Of a DNA stretch of 64,000 nt, positions 30,691 through 42,556 are shown piece after piece (position 1 is the first letter of the stretch; every line of letters starts with the position of its first letter). The stretch is taken from assembly GCA_021234155.1 (NCBI GenBank), contig JAJEKV010000030.1:14808003-14872002 (forward strand). The letters run 5' to 3'. The position numbers were made by a program, and so were the translations under genes. A model generated the notes under the pieces. That model was not told the DNA's origin. It saw nothing but the letters and a program-made list of their open reading frames with translations, and made no database searches. This stretch comes from Isoetes taiwanensis (Eukaryota; Streptophyta; Lycopodiopsida; Isoetales; Isoetaceae).

Positions 30691-32569
30691 AATAATTGAG
30701 TAAGCTTAATTAATTAATTAGTTAATGTATTCAAGCAACTCTAATTAGTTATACCTTTACTAACATAATTAATCAACGTGTTCTATAATAATTATGGTGA
30801 GGGTAAATGCATGAAAAGGATATGCACACATCATATTTGAATGGATCTATTTCTCCCTTTCCAAAAATATCACCTCTTTTCAAAACGAACACTGAAGACA
30901 ATTCCAATAGATACACATATCAATTTTGTCTGCAGGATATACACATCAATTTCAATCTATATATGGAGGGCGAGAAATCATTGAATCTAGTAGTTCAAAA
31001 AGCAAATATTCTGATATTGGATAGGTTATGCCACAGAACAAGTAAGGCGGCGTGTTGAAATGTTGGTGCATTGTATTTTGAGCTGTTTGCAAGCACTTTT
31101 GCCCATATCAAAGATTAGTTTCTAGTGCTCGTTTTGTGCAACATGACAACTTTCTTCTTTTCGGATCTGTGATTGGAAATCCTTCTGAAATCATTGTTAA
31201 ATCAATTATTGAAAACTTGAAAGATGGATTTCAAGATGTAAAGTCCGCTAATAGCAAAGACAAGTTGGCTGCAAAGATCCATGGCAGTTGCAAAATTCTC
31301 CTTTTTTTACAATTATATCATTCAAATTTCAAAAATTACTAAAATATTGATATTGTTTCGATGATGAGAAGTTGCAGTTGTTCTCTTACTATTAGTGTAA
31401 TTGATTTCAGCAGGAGAAGATTATCAATCCATTCTGTCATTTTGGACAATACACTTACTTATGAATCTAAGCTAGGTTTATGCTTATAGATGAAATTTAT
31501 TAGGACACTTAACCACGTCCATATAACAATATCGTTAAAGAATTCTTTCATGCTCATTAAAAGAATATGATATATTTTTATTTGATTATGAAGGTCATCT
31601 CCAAAGACTCTAACAATTATAAAATCTCATAGGGAGAGGCTTGAGCAAATAGTCTTTCTCGTCCTTGATCTTGATCCTCTTCAAGGCGAGGACTAGATAA
31701 ATAGAGGAGGTTGCGTCGACTAAGATGGTTTAGGGCTTGTCAATATCTAAAATTCTGATGCCACAGCTCTAAGTCCGACCATCATGCTCCCTTATTTGGC
31801 CCATAGTAGGAAAGGACTAGGTTTCTCCTCAGCAAAGTTGTATGGCTATAATTGTGCCGAATTGAAGTTTGTGAAGCACGTGAGTTTATAGTAACAGTTC
31901 ACGACGGATAAGCCAGAGTTATGTCGCCTTTCATAAAGGCCGAGGCCTAGTATTGTGCCAATTTCATATGACTCTTAATTTACGACTGGTGTTTCGCTAA
32001 CGGAGAATATTGGATGTCTTCTATGTTAAGATCTTCTTCCTCGTCCTCTTCCCTCTTGGCAGCTTCTTTATTGTCATGTTTGGGTTGCCAACTAGGTCCT
32101 TTTCTTCATCAACTTCTCATCATGTTCTTCCTCTTTCATAACTTTTAGTGTTGTGTAGTTAGAACCCACTTTGTCTGATTCCTCTCACCAATGATCAAAG
32201 AGTGCACCTCACATGAGGCATGATGCTAAATACCCCATCCATAGACCACCACACATCAATGCCATTCAACATGGAGAACCTCACATACAAAGAATTCTAG
32301 CACTCGTACAACCAGCAATATTCGCAAAGCAAGCCACATCCTATACAACACTAGACCACAAGATCACCCGGCGGATGTAACTAGTCCGCTTCACCGACTA
32401 CTACCACCCAATGCACCCTACCAACAGATTCTATTAAAAAATACTAATTGATATAATCCCCAATTTAGATCCGAAAGTGAGCTCCTCTGTCCAAGCAATC
32501 ATGCACAGTTATATAGCTCGAAATGCATGATTCAAGAACCATTCACAACTGAAGATGACATCTTCGTCT
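30691..32569. other. No identified gene
   Basis: A plausible coding stretch at 31136-31310 (SVIGNPSEIIVKSIIENLKD) is unrecognised and may be one exon of a lost host gene. 31620-32150 looks like decayed transposon sequence. No RNA gene. Confidence 0.35.
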
Positions 32570-33140
32570 ATGCAGAATATCATCTTTTAGAGACGAAGAA
32601 GCAACAAGTTGTAGATGCCATACTCCAAATGATCCATTCTCAACATTCAATACTCACCAAGCATCAATGAAGACCAACATCACTTAAAAGAAACACCACA
32701 AACTATTCAAAAGCCATCCATTGCACACCTCATGGATGCCTAGCACCCTATTGACAGAGCAAGAACATGTTAAGCAATCACAAAAGAAGTGCATGGGTTC
32801 CATGTCCTATTAGGCGCTCCTTGCTCTGGAAAAATATACCTAATGACGCACATAGTAGAGCACTTCATCCCCAATGAAAAAACAGTAACCACAACAACTA
32901 CAGGAATTGTTACAACGAGATTATGGCCAGGACAACTACTAACACTTTCAGGTAAAAACACACGACATGCATCAGTAGATTCAAGCATTCTCAATTCTCA
33001 TTGTCGAGGAGATGTCAATGCGCATATACACCAATCTCAGCGTGGTACTTTGGTAAACCGAAGAAGTCATGAAATAGCCACCAAGGAAATTCCAACAAAT
33101 ACAAGCCCAAATGCCACCCATATGCAAATATGAGAAGGGG
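32570..33140 (+). pseudogene. PIF1-like helicase relic with Walker A region
   Basis: KQQVVDAILQMIHSQHS (32593-32650) resembles the PIF1 helicase lead-in. At 32789-32960 is GFHVLLGAPCSGKIYLMTHI, a P-loop GxxxxGK followed by Ile where Ser/Thr is required, and KTVTTTTTGIVTTRLWPGQL, matching the PIF1 VTATTGIAA..L.GG region. Later motifs are not seen. Sequence from 33140 to 33600 keeps open frames but no recognisable domain. Possibly part of the same old Helitron as 28883-29580, but on the other strand. Confidence 0.65.
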
Positions 33141-33900
33141 GGCGTCAACAATATATGCAAACTATGCATCCTCACAAACAACCCCTACTTAAAGGAAGCA
33201 GAAAATACTACTTGATGCAAACCATCAAGCACTCCTCCAGCCCAGAGTGCATAAGATTTCTCAACGCCATCACGCTGTGGCCATAGCTCGCACAAGCCCT
33301 GGAGGTTCCCACATCATCAATGCAAAAGATGCTCATCAAAGTAGGGAAAACCACCATAATCATGTGCATACATACGAGTCAATTACAGTATCGTCGCCAT
33401 GGTCAAACTGTTCCTCAACAACCTTGTGCACGAGAGATTGATGCAGACCAACACGACAAAAGAAGACAATTGAGCAATAGGATTGATAACCTTGCATTCC
33501 ACCGCATCATCACCAAAATGGACAGATCGAGAGAATTTGTCAAGAAATACAAAAGTTTTCTTGGTTCACATCGTCAATAGCCTTGAGCAGTGATATCAAG
33601 CGAACAATGATTCAATACAGTCACCATGGACCCAAAATCATCTTCAAAAGGACAATCTCACTTGCTCTAGCATATGTTATGACATTCCACAAGAGCTAAG
33701 TCTCCACAATAGAAGGTAATACAATAATGGTTGTAAGGAAGGCGTTCATTGCAGGACCACTATATATGATGTTGCGGCAAATCAGAGTACAAAACAGTTG
33801 CCCATTGCACATGAAAAAGACTCCAACGAGCACATCCTGAGAATGAGGTCAAAGCGAGGAACTAACAAAATCTTTGACAATCGATCCCCGTTGAATGCAA

Positions 33901-34038
33901 ATTGAGTTTCAGACTTTTGATTAATGCATGCCGAGTTTTGTCTTGCTTCATCACATTTCTCTCCCTTGGATTGAGTTTCAAACCTTTGATTAATGCATGC
34001 CGAGTTTTGTCTTGCTTCATCACATTTCTCTCCCTCGG
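33901..34038. repeat. 69-bp tandem duplication
   Basis: ATTGAGTTTC starts at 33901 and again at 33970. The two units differ at about four positions. Confidence 0.9.
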
Positions 34039-34667
34039 GCCTATATTTGAATTAAATAAAACGTGCCGCCCACAATGGTAATATTGTAGGTTGAATGGTT
34101 AGTAACAAAACAAAGAGACACTTTTGTTTTTCAACACTACATCATATTTACAATGTTGATTTCTAGCATCGATGAAGTTTGGGAGCTCTATGAAGAGACA
34201 TATTGGGAATAATCTTCAATTAATGCAACAAATTAAGTATAGATCCTCTGATAAGACACCTCTTTTTAACCATTCAAGCAAAATAGATACTATCTCTAAA
34301 CTAAAACAAGTTCAATCTCATTAGAAATGGAGTACTGCCGCTAGATTTTTTATATCTTTTTTTTGGGGGGGGCAAAAACATCGAAGAATGGTTTTGGTTT
34401 ACACAAGCAATTCCACTTTGTGGAGTTCCTTTGTTGGAATACTGAAATCCTCAAAATTTTGGAGCAAGAACCCCAAAAGCTCATGTCCATGAGATGTTAG
34501 CTTGGACATGATACATAGGAGGTAGATCTTATTTTGTATGCCATATGCCTGATGTAAATGGTAAAATATACTTGAATTTATCACGTGAAGAATTTTACAT
34601 TCCTTTTATCAGAACCAACAACGAGTTATAAAGATTATAGTGGTTCACCGATTGAGGATTGAATGAG
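34039..34667. other. 3' flank of the ACR11-like gene
   Basis: No gene. A G8 run lies near 34365. May hold the gene's 3' untranslated region and polyadenylation site (AT-rich). Confidence 0.4.
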
Positions 34668-37642
34668 TTAGTAACTCTCTTCTTCTGCACCTGGCCTCTT
34701 CAAGAGATATCGAAGGCAATTTGTTAATACCTGCAATGTTGGAACATGATTAGACATTTAAACATAACAACCAATGATGAGCCTTGAAACGTGACATTAC
34801 CGTGGTCATTGACGGGGACAAGGCAGCTCCACCATAGCTTACATGGAACTTATCTATGGCCACCAGACCCTTTTTATTCCAAAATGGGAAGGGTTAGTTG
34901 AGATAAAGTAAACAGAAAAAAATGGATAAGGAAAACAAAAAAAAGGGTCATGGAATTTATTCAAGCAAAGCTGAAATGCAATTGCAGATTATATGGCCTT
35001 AAAGTAATGCAATAATCCTTCATCAGTCTACTGTATTAAATATCATTATGGGGCTTACTTCTGTATCTAATTCTGCAGATTCCACAGTAATGTTTATGTC
35101 CTGCATAGTTCTAATGACCTCCATTGTCAATCCTGGGTGATCAGCTGTTTGAAGTATAAGGAGACTGCACAAAATAAAGAGGTGGTCAATATGGTTTTTA
35201 ACAGTCCAGTGGCTGTATAGAGATGTACCTTCTTTCAGGGCTTTCATTTTGGATAGTAATGCGTGTTGGGATATCAACTTCTGGCTGCACATGATAAAAG
35301 ATAAGCAATAATAAAACTAATGGGCAGCTCTCCATATCTCCATAGATGTCATAATGCCAACAAGTAAAACAGAGCTTCAAAGAGGTAGAAAACCATCAAT
35401 TCATGCATATACTAAACAAAATGAGCTTGAATTGAGAGAATTAAGTGTCACACGTCAGAAAAAACAATGATGAGAACGCTGGCTAGATAAAGACTGACTG
35501 TCTTGACTTGTTAGATCCTTGTTGTCTATCATTCCATGGACATCCGCATGTGATTGTGGAAAGTCTGAAATAGAATCTGGAGGATGAGAAGACAGCAAAA
35601 CAGGAACTTCGCATGCCAATGAGAAACCATATAAGGAGGCATAAGACTCCTCTGTTTACAGGATTTTTGATACCACAGTGACTTCGCAAGTATAAGGTGT
35701 GGCTTCAGTTCAATTCATTCATTCACTTCCAAAAAGTCCTGGAGTTGTTGATAATCAAGTGAATTGTTGGATATCCAGAAAAGCATCCCCCTATTTGTAC
35801 TTTCGGTCGGAACCACATAGTTCCAAAAACTCCTGTCTTTCTATACTATCCCAAATTAAAACGTAGATTATGAGCCAAAGTTTTTTCATATAAAGGACAA
35901 CACCTCTTCTCCCTCATCCTGGAAATGTACATTTTTGTTGTCAGCCAAAGTAACATTTATCATTGTAAACAAATTCCCCCTTAATGGATGTGCAGGCTAA
36001 GTGCAATAGCGTTAACTCAGTCCAAGGCTGACAAATCTTTCCTAAAAGACAGATATCTGAGGTATAGCTAGCGACAGCTCACATGTTGGCATGCCACTAT
36101 GAATGGCTAGTTTAGTTCAAAATCATGACACAACCTTATTAAGTACTGCTTCTGTCTCTTGATAATTTCTTGCTTTATGAAAAAAATAGGAATGCTTTTT
36201 GTATAAAAAAAACTATAAACATTGGACAAAAGCGAAAATCGCAAAGAATTGTCCTTACTCTTTTGTCTAAGGTTTGCTGACCAAAGACCTGCCCCATGGC
36301 CAGTTGTTGACTTGATTCCTGCAAATCATTTAGAATGATTATTTGCAGGAGCTTAAAATGTCAATGTTCGCAACTCGAACATTATCAAATTGACAAGCAT
36401 ACTGGATGATATTGCAAAAGGTTGTCTATAATAGTCAAACGTATAGATTCCAGCAATTCAGGATCTTTAATTTTACGCCCTTTGCCCCTGCGCAAATAAA
36501 AGTTGCAAAATTAATCCTGATTTCGGACCCCCAAGTAATGAGACTTGGCATGATTCTTCATAAAGCGTCCATACAATTTTATTCAGCATCCCTGCCAAGA
36601 TGAGCAAAGTAGAAACAAGGATGTTAGCTAGTAGTTTGATACTTCCATATAGGAGCCAGGTCCCGCCAAGGTTAACAAATAAATGTTGCCCTGCTCTAGA
36701 GCTTTCATTAGTTTATGGTGGAAAAGACATCACCCATGTTATTCCAATATGAGTTTCAGGCACATGAAGAGACTCAGAGAAAACCAGTTAACATATTAAA
36801 AGGAGAACTTACGCGCTAGTTATGTAAAATCTTTCCTTCTTAACTTCACCACCAGATTTGACAGTTGCCTTAACTACCTTAAGACCAAGGTCAGTGAGGG
36901 CCTTCATCTGTAATATGACAAAATTTTGACTTCAGAATAATATATCATGCAAACTAACATGTGATTTATTTATTAGCAACAAAAACAAACTAATTGAGGT
37001 GTTTCTTACCGTATCTTCCAGAGCACCAAGTCTATCCCCAAAGCTTAGATCAACTATTGTTGCGTTAGCATCTGAGTCCTGATCAATGAGTACAATAGGC
37101 TTGGGGACAGGCTCGTCGGCATCCTTTTCCTGAAACAAATTCGGAGAACTAGTTACAAACGGGAACTATTATATTATTTCTAGCTTTACATCATTAGTTA
37201 GAGTTGTGATGCCCAAAGAATCCAATCACCGCCGGGAACAAGCCTACTATTGCATGTGGTCTACCACTAAAAGTAGAATGGAATACCAGAAATGCTATAG
37301 AGGCGCCACCCGGAATGCTTGAAATAGACCAACTTAATCTGCATAAAATTCTAGCGTTTACAAAAGCAGAAGTATAAAAACACTAGATCCCTGCTATGAA
37401 AATGCTAATGCAGTTAAGCATGCAATATCATGAACTTACGGAAAGAATAAGAGATACTACCTGGGGGAAGGGGTGGGAATAGTTATATGTGTGTGTTTTT
37501 TAATCTGAGCCCCATCAATGATCTTTCTGGCGGATAAACAGACCATTCTATGACGAGGTCTGATGCATGTGGAAATATTTTCAAAGAAATTGGTAGCAAG
37601 GGCGCCACTCTGAGCACAATTGCTACCAAGGGACAAGGCCAT
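34668..37642 (-). CDS. ACR11: ACR11-like plastid ACT-domain protein, nine exons
   Basis: Exons (minus): 37642-37461, 37129-37010, 36907-36813, 36487-36403, 36318-36259, 35284-35229, 35164-35059, 34869-34801, 34730-34668. Exons 2-9 have GT-AG borders, join in phase and end at TAA (218 residues). First ACT domain: [20 protein letters not shown] then RLGALEDT and [10 protein letters not shown]. Middle: [20 protein letters not shown] then [13 protein letters not shown]. Second ACT domain: [20 protein letters not shown] then [29 protein letters not shown] and [10 protein letters not shown]. This is the plant ACR11/ACR12 family; ACR11 interacts with ferredoxin-dependent glutamate synthase/glutamine synthetase in plastids. 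Exon 1 ([20 protein letters not shown]) looks like a transit peptide but ends in the wrong phase by two bases, so its border is uncertain or holds an indel. The only apparently intact host gene here. Confidence 0.88.
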
Positions 37643-38329
37643 GGCAGGGGCAACCAGGAAATGAGATACTTTGCAAGAATACAAAGTGAGGTATACAAAA
37701 TTTCGCAGGATCTGCGAGTTCTGGCCCGAATGAGGAATGGGTCAGCGTGCCGGATCAATCCGAAATGGGGATCAAGCAAGCAACGATTAAACAAGGATGG
37801 AGACAAAGGTATCAGAACCGAAATAGATTGCAAGGCAGGGGCGAAGGGTGGATTCTGTGCATATTCGGATTAGCAGGGACTCAATGGTTGAAGTGACGTA
37901 TTCGTTTCCTCTGGAGAGAGTTTGATTGTCCCACTGGGCTCAAATATCTATATCCCTATTCCTTCTACATAACCATACATTTGCAATCCTTCTACACCCT
38001 TCACTTGCTCTTTTGTCCAAGATTTGATTTGATTTGTCCCATCTTGGCCACCCAAATTGGCCTTTAGTGCCTGACTAGCTTGTTTAAAGATCTCAAAATC
38101 CCTAACCTAATTGACTTACTGCTGCTTACTGCTGCTTACTGTTGTTCTATGGGCCTTTCGCATCAAATGCACTTAATTCATTTACCCTTCTACTGGTGCC
38201 ATTGCCTCGTAGATTTTTTTGGCATGCTTTGGGATGCTAGTGCCCTAGAATAAGTCTAGACTGCACATTACCAGCGTCAGATCAATCCCATGCTTGAACG
38301 GGGTCCACAGCACTATCTGCGTACACATT
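37643..38329 (-). promoter_or_regulatory. Upstream region of the ACR11-like gene
   Basis: Likely 5' untranslated region and promoter by position. No clear TATA box was chosen. A tandem CTTACTGCTG motif lies at 38117-38140. Confidence 0.3.
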
Positions 38330-38830
38330 TGCCTACGAGGAAGCGCAAACTGATAGTTTCAATTTGCACATGTGCATATGCCTCAAAATTGAGACAAGTA
38401 GATGAAATCGAGAGGCACGAAAGGATAGGCTTGCTTTGTCAGTGTTTTAGTTGAAAGTCATTGAAGATGAATGTCACTCTTCAGAACTGTCCAGCATTTG
38501 ATCATATCCGGGCACGCTATGCTGAGTTGGTCCCACCTAAAAAGCCGTTCTATGTGGTGTTGGGTATGGTTTCATTGGGGTTACTGTGATCATATGTCCA
38601 GGAGGTGATGGATATGCGCACTTAGCTACGTCCTCGGACACTACCTTGACATGTATCATAATATATCAGTGTACAGTTTATCAGCATGCTTATTACTGCT
38701 AAGGTTTTTCTCAAAAACAGGACGAGGGTTTTTTAATCTTCACAGTAATAAGCTTATTATGCTCCTTGATTGGGTCCCATAGGCCTATTGGTCTCCTTGA
38801 TCCATTCAATTCAACTCAATTATTATTATC
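38330..38830 (+). mobile_element. LINE 3' end, copy 2
   Basis: Matches the 3' end of the LINE at 46.0-46.48 kb in order: TTGAGACAA, TCATTGAAGATGAATGTCAC, GGGTCCCATAGGCC(T/G)ATTGG. It ends in a CATTCAATTCAA-type tail. 5'-truncated, as is usual for LINEs. Confidence 0.75.
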
Positions 38831-39242
38831 TCTAGGTCTATACGTATATGTTCTTAAGTATGGTTATGTTACTAATATGAATATCTTTCTAAATTCTATA
38901 ATCTTGTTCAGTGAATCATAGGCTACCTATAAGACTTACAACTTGAAGAAATTGTTGCAATCACCATTCCTTGCCCAGTTTTACCATGCATATGGATCAA
39001 TCAAGATAGGCATACGGAATGTTGTTACATCATGTCAAAATTTCTTTATAGTAATGAGAATTCATCTTTGAAAATCTACCACTGACCACTCCTGAACGAA
39101 GGCAAAAAGAAGAAATGCCCAATGTGTCTCCTTTTTATTGGAATAGTAAAAACATTTGAATTCGTTTAAACTGCTTTGGATAGAGAATACAGAAAATCAT
39201 TAAAGGAATGGCCAGGCCTGATACGCATAATAAAGAAAAGTA
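38831..39242. other. No gene seen
   Basis: AT-rich spacer between two LINE copies. Confidence 0.4.
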
Positions 39243-42200
39243 ATCAAGTGAGTTGAGCCCCTCTCCCTCTATGTTGGACAAGCCATTCCTCCAATCGATC
39301 ACAATCCAAATAGTGTGAATGACATTGGACATCCTTGGCGCATTCCCACACTATTGTTGATAGGGTGGTATGATGGTGGCATTGGAGCTGTGGTTGTCTC
39401 ATATAGCCTGCATACTTCACTTTGTAGTTCCTCTGGGACGTCTAGCTACAATAATCTCTCCTGCAGCTTCTCCCTAGACACAATATCAGAAGCCTTTGCA
39501 AAATCCAGAATCAGCAATACAAGTCCTGTCATTTATTCTGTTGTCCTCTAGTAGAGTGCATAATGTAAAAATGTGATCAATAGTGGAATGTTTGGGTCTA
39601 AAACATGCATATCCAAGTGTGCATACCATGTCTCCTTTGCCCATAATGTCAATTGTTGTTCAAGGATTTCGGCGAGCAGTTTTGCCAACAAAGGACAATG
39701 TCCATCCCCGACTTTATATATTGGAACTACTCTCTGATGGTCCATTGCATGGGAAAGCCTTTCTGGATGGTCTTATTGAACGAACTAGTCGGACTAAAAC
39801 AATCTAAGGTCTAACCCACTTTAAAAGTTTTGACCCGAGTTCTATTTGCATGCCAACTAAATATGTTGCCTTGCCATTTAAGAGTCGTTGCGAAACCATA
39901 GGTGACCTCTGCCTCTATTATAGTCATTCAAGTGACCGGTTTGTGGCACATTATTCCGAACTATATTAGGATCATAGAGTTGCATCAAGTCACTTGTACC
40001 CACAAGTCCTAAGAGATGTTGTCAAGAGGTCGATAGGTTTGTGATATGCTCTCCCTAAAAAATGTTATAGAATGGTGGCCAACAAGGTAAAACATTTCTC
40101 ATTGATGTTCTACAGTGTAATATGCCTTCTTCCCTTTGATGAAAGCTCTACTGCTTGATTGCTTGTAGAGGAAGAACATGGCCATTACCAGTCTGAGTTG
40201 TTATTTAAGATCTTTGCATTCATCATCAAACTATTTGTCTTGGGAGAAGTTGGATGTGCATTCAATGGCCTACCGGATGCATGTTCTCCCAAAATATTGC
40301 TCACTCCACTTCGTAAGGATGGTAACAAGCTTGGTACATTGTCGTTCCAATGCCTGGAGCTTCAAGATTCTCGATCTCTCCTCTACTAGCAACTAGGTAT
40401 ATCATAATTCATATGAAGTCGGGCACAAAAGAGAGGTTGGTGATCTGAATCCACCTCCTCATCCCTACCATGTGGGCCCACCTATACATGTATGAGAAGA
40501 TGTAAATCTTGCTTGGTCATGAGTACATATATAGGAGGAGGAGGAGAATATCCATTATATAAGACAATTACAAATAATCAAGTCGAGGATGTTGCACATC
40601 TGAAGCAATTGCTTTCTAAATTGTGTGACAAAATATCCTGCATCAGCTGATGTGCGCGTGGTCAAAGGTCCTCCGTAGCTTGAAGTAGTAACATATCCTT
40701 AGGCAATAGATCAAACTTTGTCAATTGAGTTGTAATTGTGCTTGTGCTATTGAGTTCATCATATAGATCGACATATGGATTCCATCTATCTACATTTGAA
40801 TGCCTGTGGTAGAAGTTTGAGTCGACATATGGGAAATGGTAGGTTCTCATGTTTCCATAAGGAAAATGAAGTACATATCCCTAGCAATGGAGTTCAAGTT
40901 GTTTCTCTTCTACCATGGGAAGCCCTTACAGTTTCAAGAGACCATAAGTGGGCATAATTCCTATTTGGAAGTGGTGGCAAGCAGCATTGCAAGGGGTTGC
41001 AGCAGCAACAGTTGCACCTGCATCAGCAGCATCCTGAAGGATTGCACCAGTAGTACACTTGCATCAACAGCACCCCGAGCTGTTGCAATAGTAAGTGGTT
41101 GCATTTGAATCAACAATTGTAGCACGAGCATTTGTTCTAGCAATGAATGGTCTAGTTGTGCCATTTTGCACCGCGTTTGTCACAGTTTATATAAAATTTC
41201 TGTAGCTTGCTATGCATTAGTACATCAGAAACCACCAGTCTACTATATGTCCCTCACACAAGCAAGCTTTCATCTCAACATGATTCTTATTGTAGAGGCA
41301 TGCGGTCATAGTTGATAGATAAAGAGGTGCCTTTTAATTTTGTTATCTGGCGGAGTATGGCACTCCTCTTACAATTGCATTTGCCACTATGAGTTTCACT
41401 ATACATAGTTGATTAGATCTTCTTTGTGAGATCTTCCTGCACTCCCTCCAGCAGACCTCAGACCACCACATTATGGCACCTACACGTCTGTTCTTGTTGC
41501 TTCTTGAGTGATTGTCTAATATCTATTGCTTGATGGGTCATATAGAGTAATGGTTCTAGCTGGATGTCTCTGAGGCCTTTAATGCTGCTTGAGATGAGGG
41601 GGTCTGATATGGCCTAGTTTGGCTTGCTTTTGTATGCTAACATCTATATGTCGTGTTGGACATGCCTCAAGTACGTCAACAAAGGCGGTTGTTGCAATGT
41701 TTACGCTCGCCTTCAATGCATGAAACCGAGATCCTAGCTCTTGGTGCTTCATTATCTATTTCTCCACCCCCACATGCAATGATGGCAATTGCTTATGAGC
41801 TTCAGGATGAAGCCCCTGACCTTGCAAAGCGGGTGCCTTTTGCAGCTCTCGCATATCATAGTCTCGATGGGAGGAGCTTTCTTTCAATTTCCAAAGCTTA
41901 GAGGCTATATCAGAGTCCTTGGCAGAATTTGCATTTTTTCGAGCGTTGATCCTGTCCTGCAGAGTTTGAAGAGGTTGTTAGATGTTGATGGCCATCTCTA
42001 CAGCTTCTATGTGGAGTTGAACTATGGCACCCTAAATTTCTGCTCAAAATGTTCCCTATCTTGGATCATGTTGCCCAGTATTTGAGGTTGTGGCCAGATC
42101 ATCCCCGAAAAGTGCGAAGAACCGACCTATTCGATGCCATTCAAACTGTGCAAGCTGGAAGCGGTCATCAAACTACTTCATGCATAGTTCTATGTCAGAG

Positions 42201-42556
42201 ATGCAATGCTTTTCCATGGGTAGCTGATCATGTAGCCATGTGGGGTTAGAAGGCTCTATTTTCTCAGCAAGACATGCAATCTTAGCTGTAAAACCTTCAA
42301 CATTTGCTAATGGAGTCTATGACAGCTTTTAGTAGAAGTTTTTTTGTTATATCGGTCGTACCCTGTGGTGATTGTGGTTCTATGGGCATGTCCATAGGAG
42401 TTGAGGAAGAAATTGCAGAGGGTACATCCATTTGACGGTGGATAATGCATTTATCTAGATGATTAAATGCATGTAGAAATTGCATATAGTCAACCAAGAT
42501 GAAGGCATTCTTAGACATGCATGAGTCCTTATGATAGGAATCATTGTCATTGGCCA
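39243..42556 (-). mobile_element. LINE copy 3, ORF1 to mid reverse transcriptase
   Basis: Reading right to left. 42556-41600 is an ORF1 N-terminal part, with a charged helical stretch near 41800-41960 (LQDRINARKNANSAKDSDI). Near 41300-41360 comes AILRQxTKLKGTSL, matching AILRQGRQLKGTAM of copy 4. Near 40860 the endonuclease start IFLMET is found, then YVDSNFYHR and NPYVDLYDEL (40750-40850). The reverse transcriptase has VPIYK..GDG and LAKLLAEILEQQL (39630-39730), QGCPMSFTLFGL (39310-39350) and RLEEWLVQH (39260-39300). It stops before the catalytic YADD box. Many stops; dead. Confidence 0.8.
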
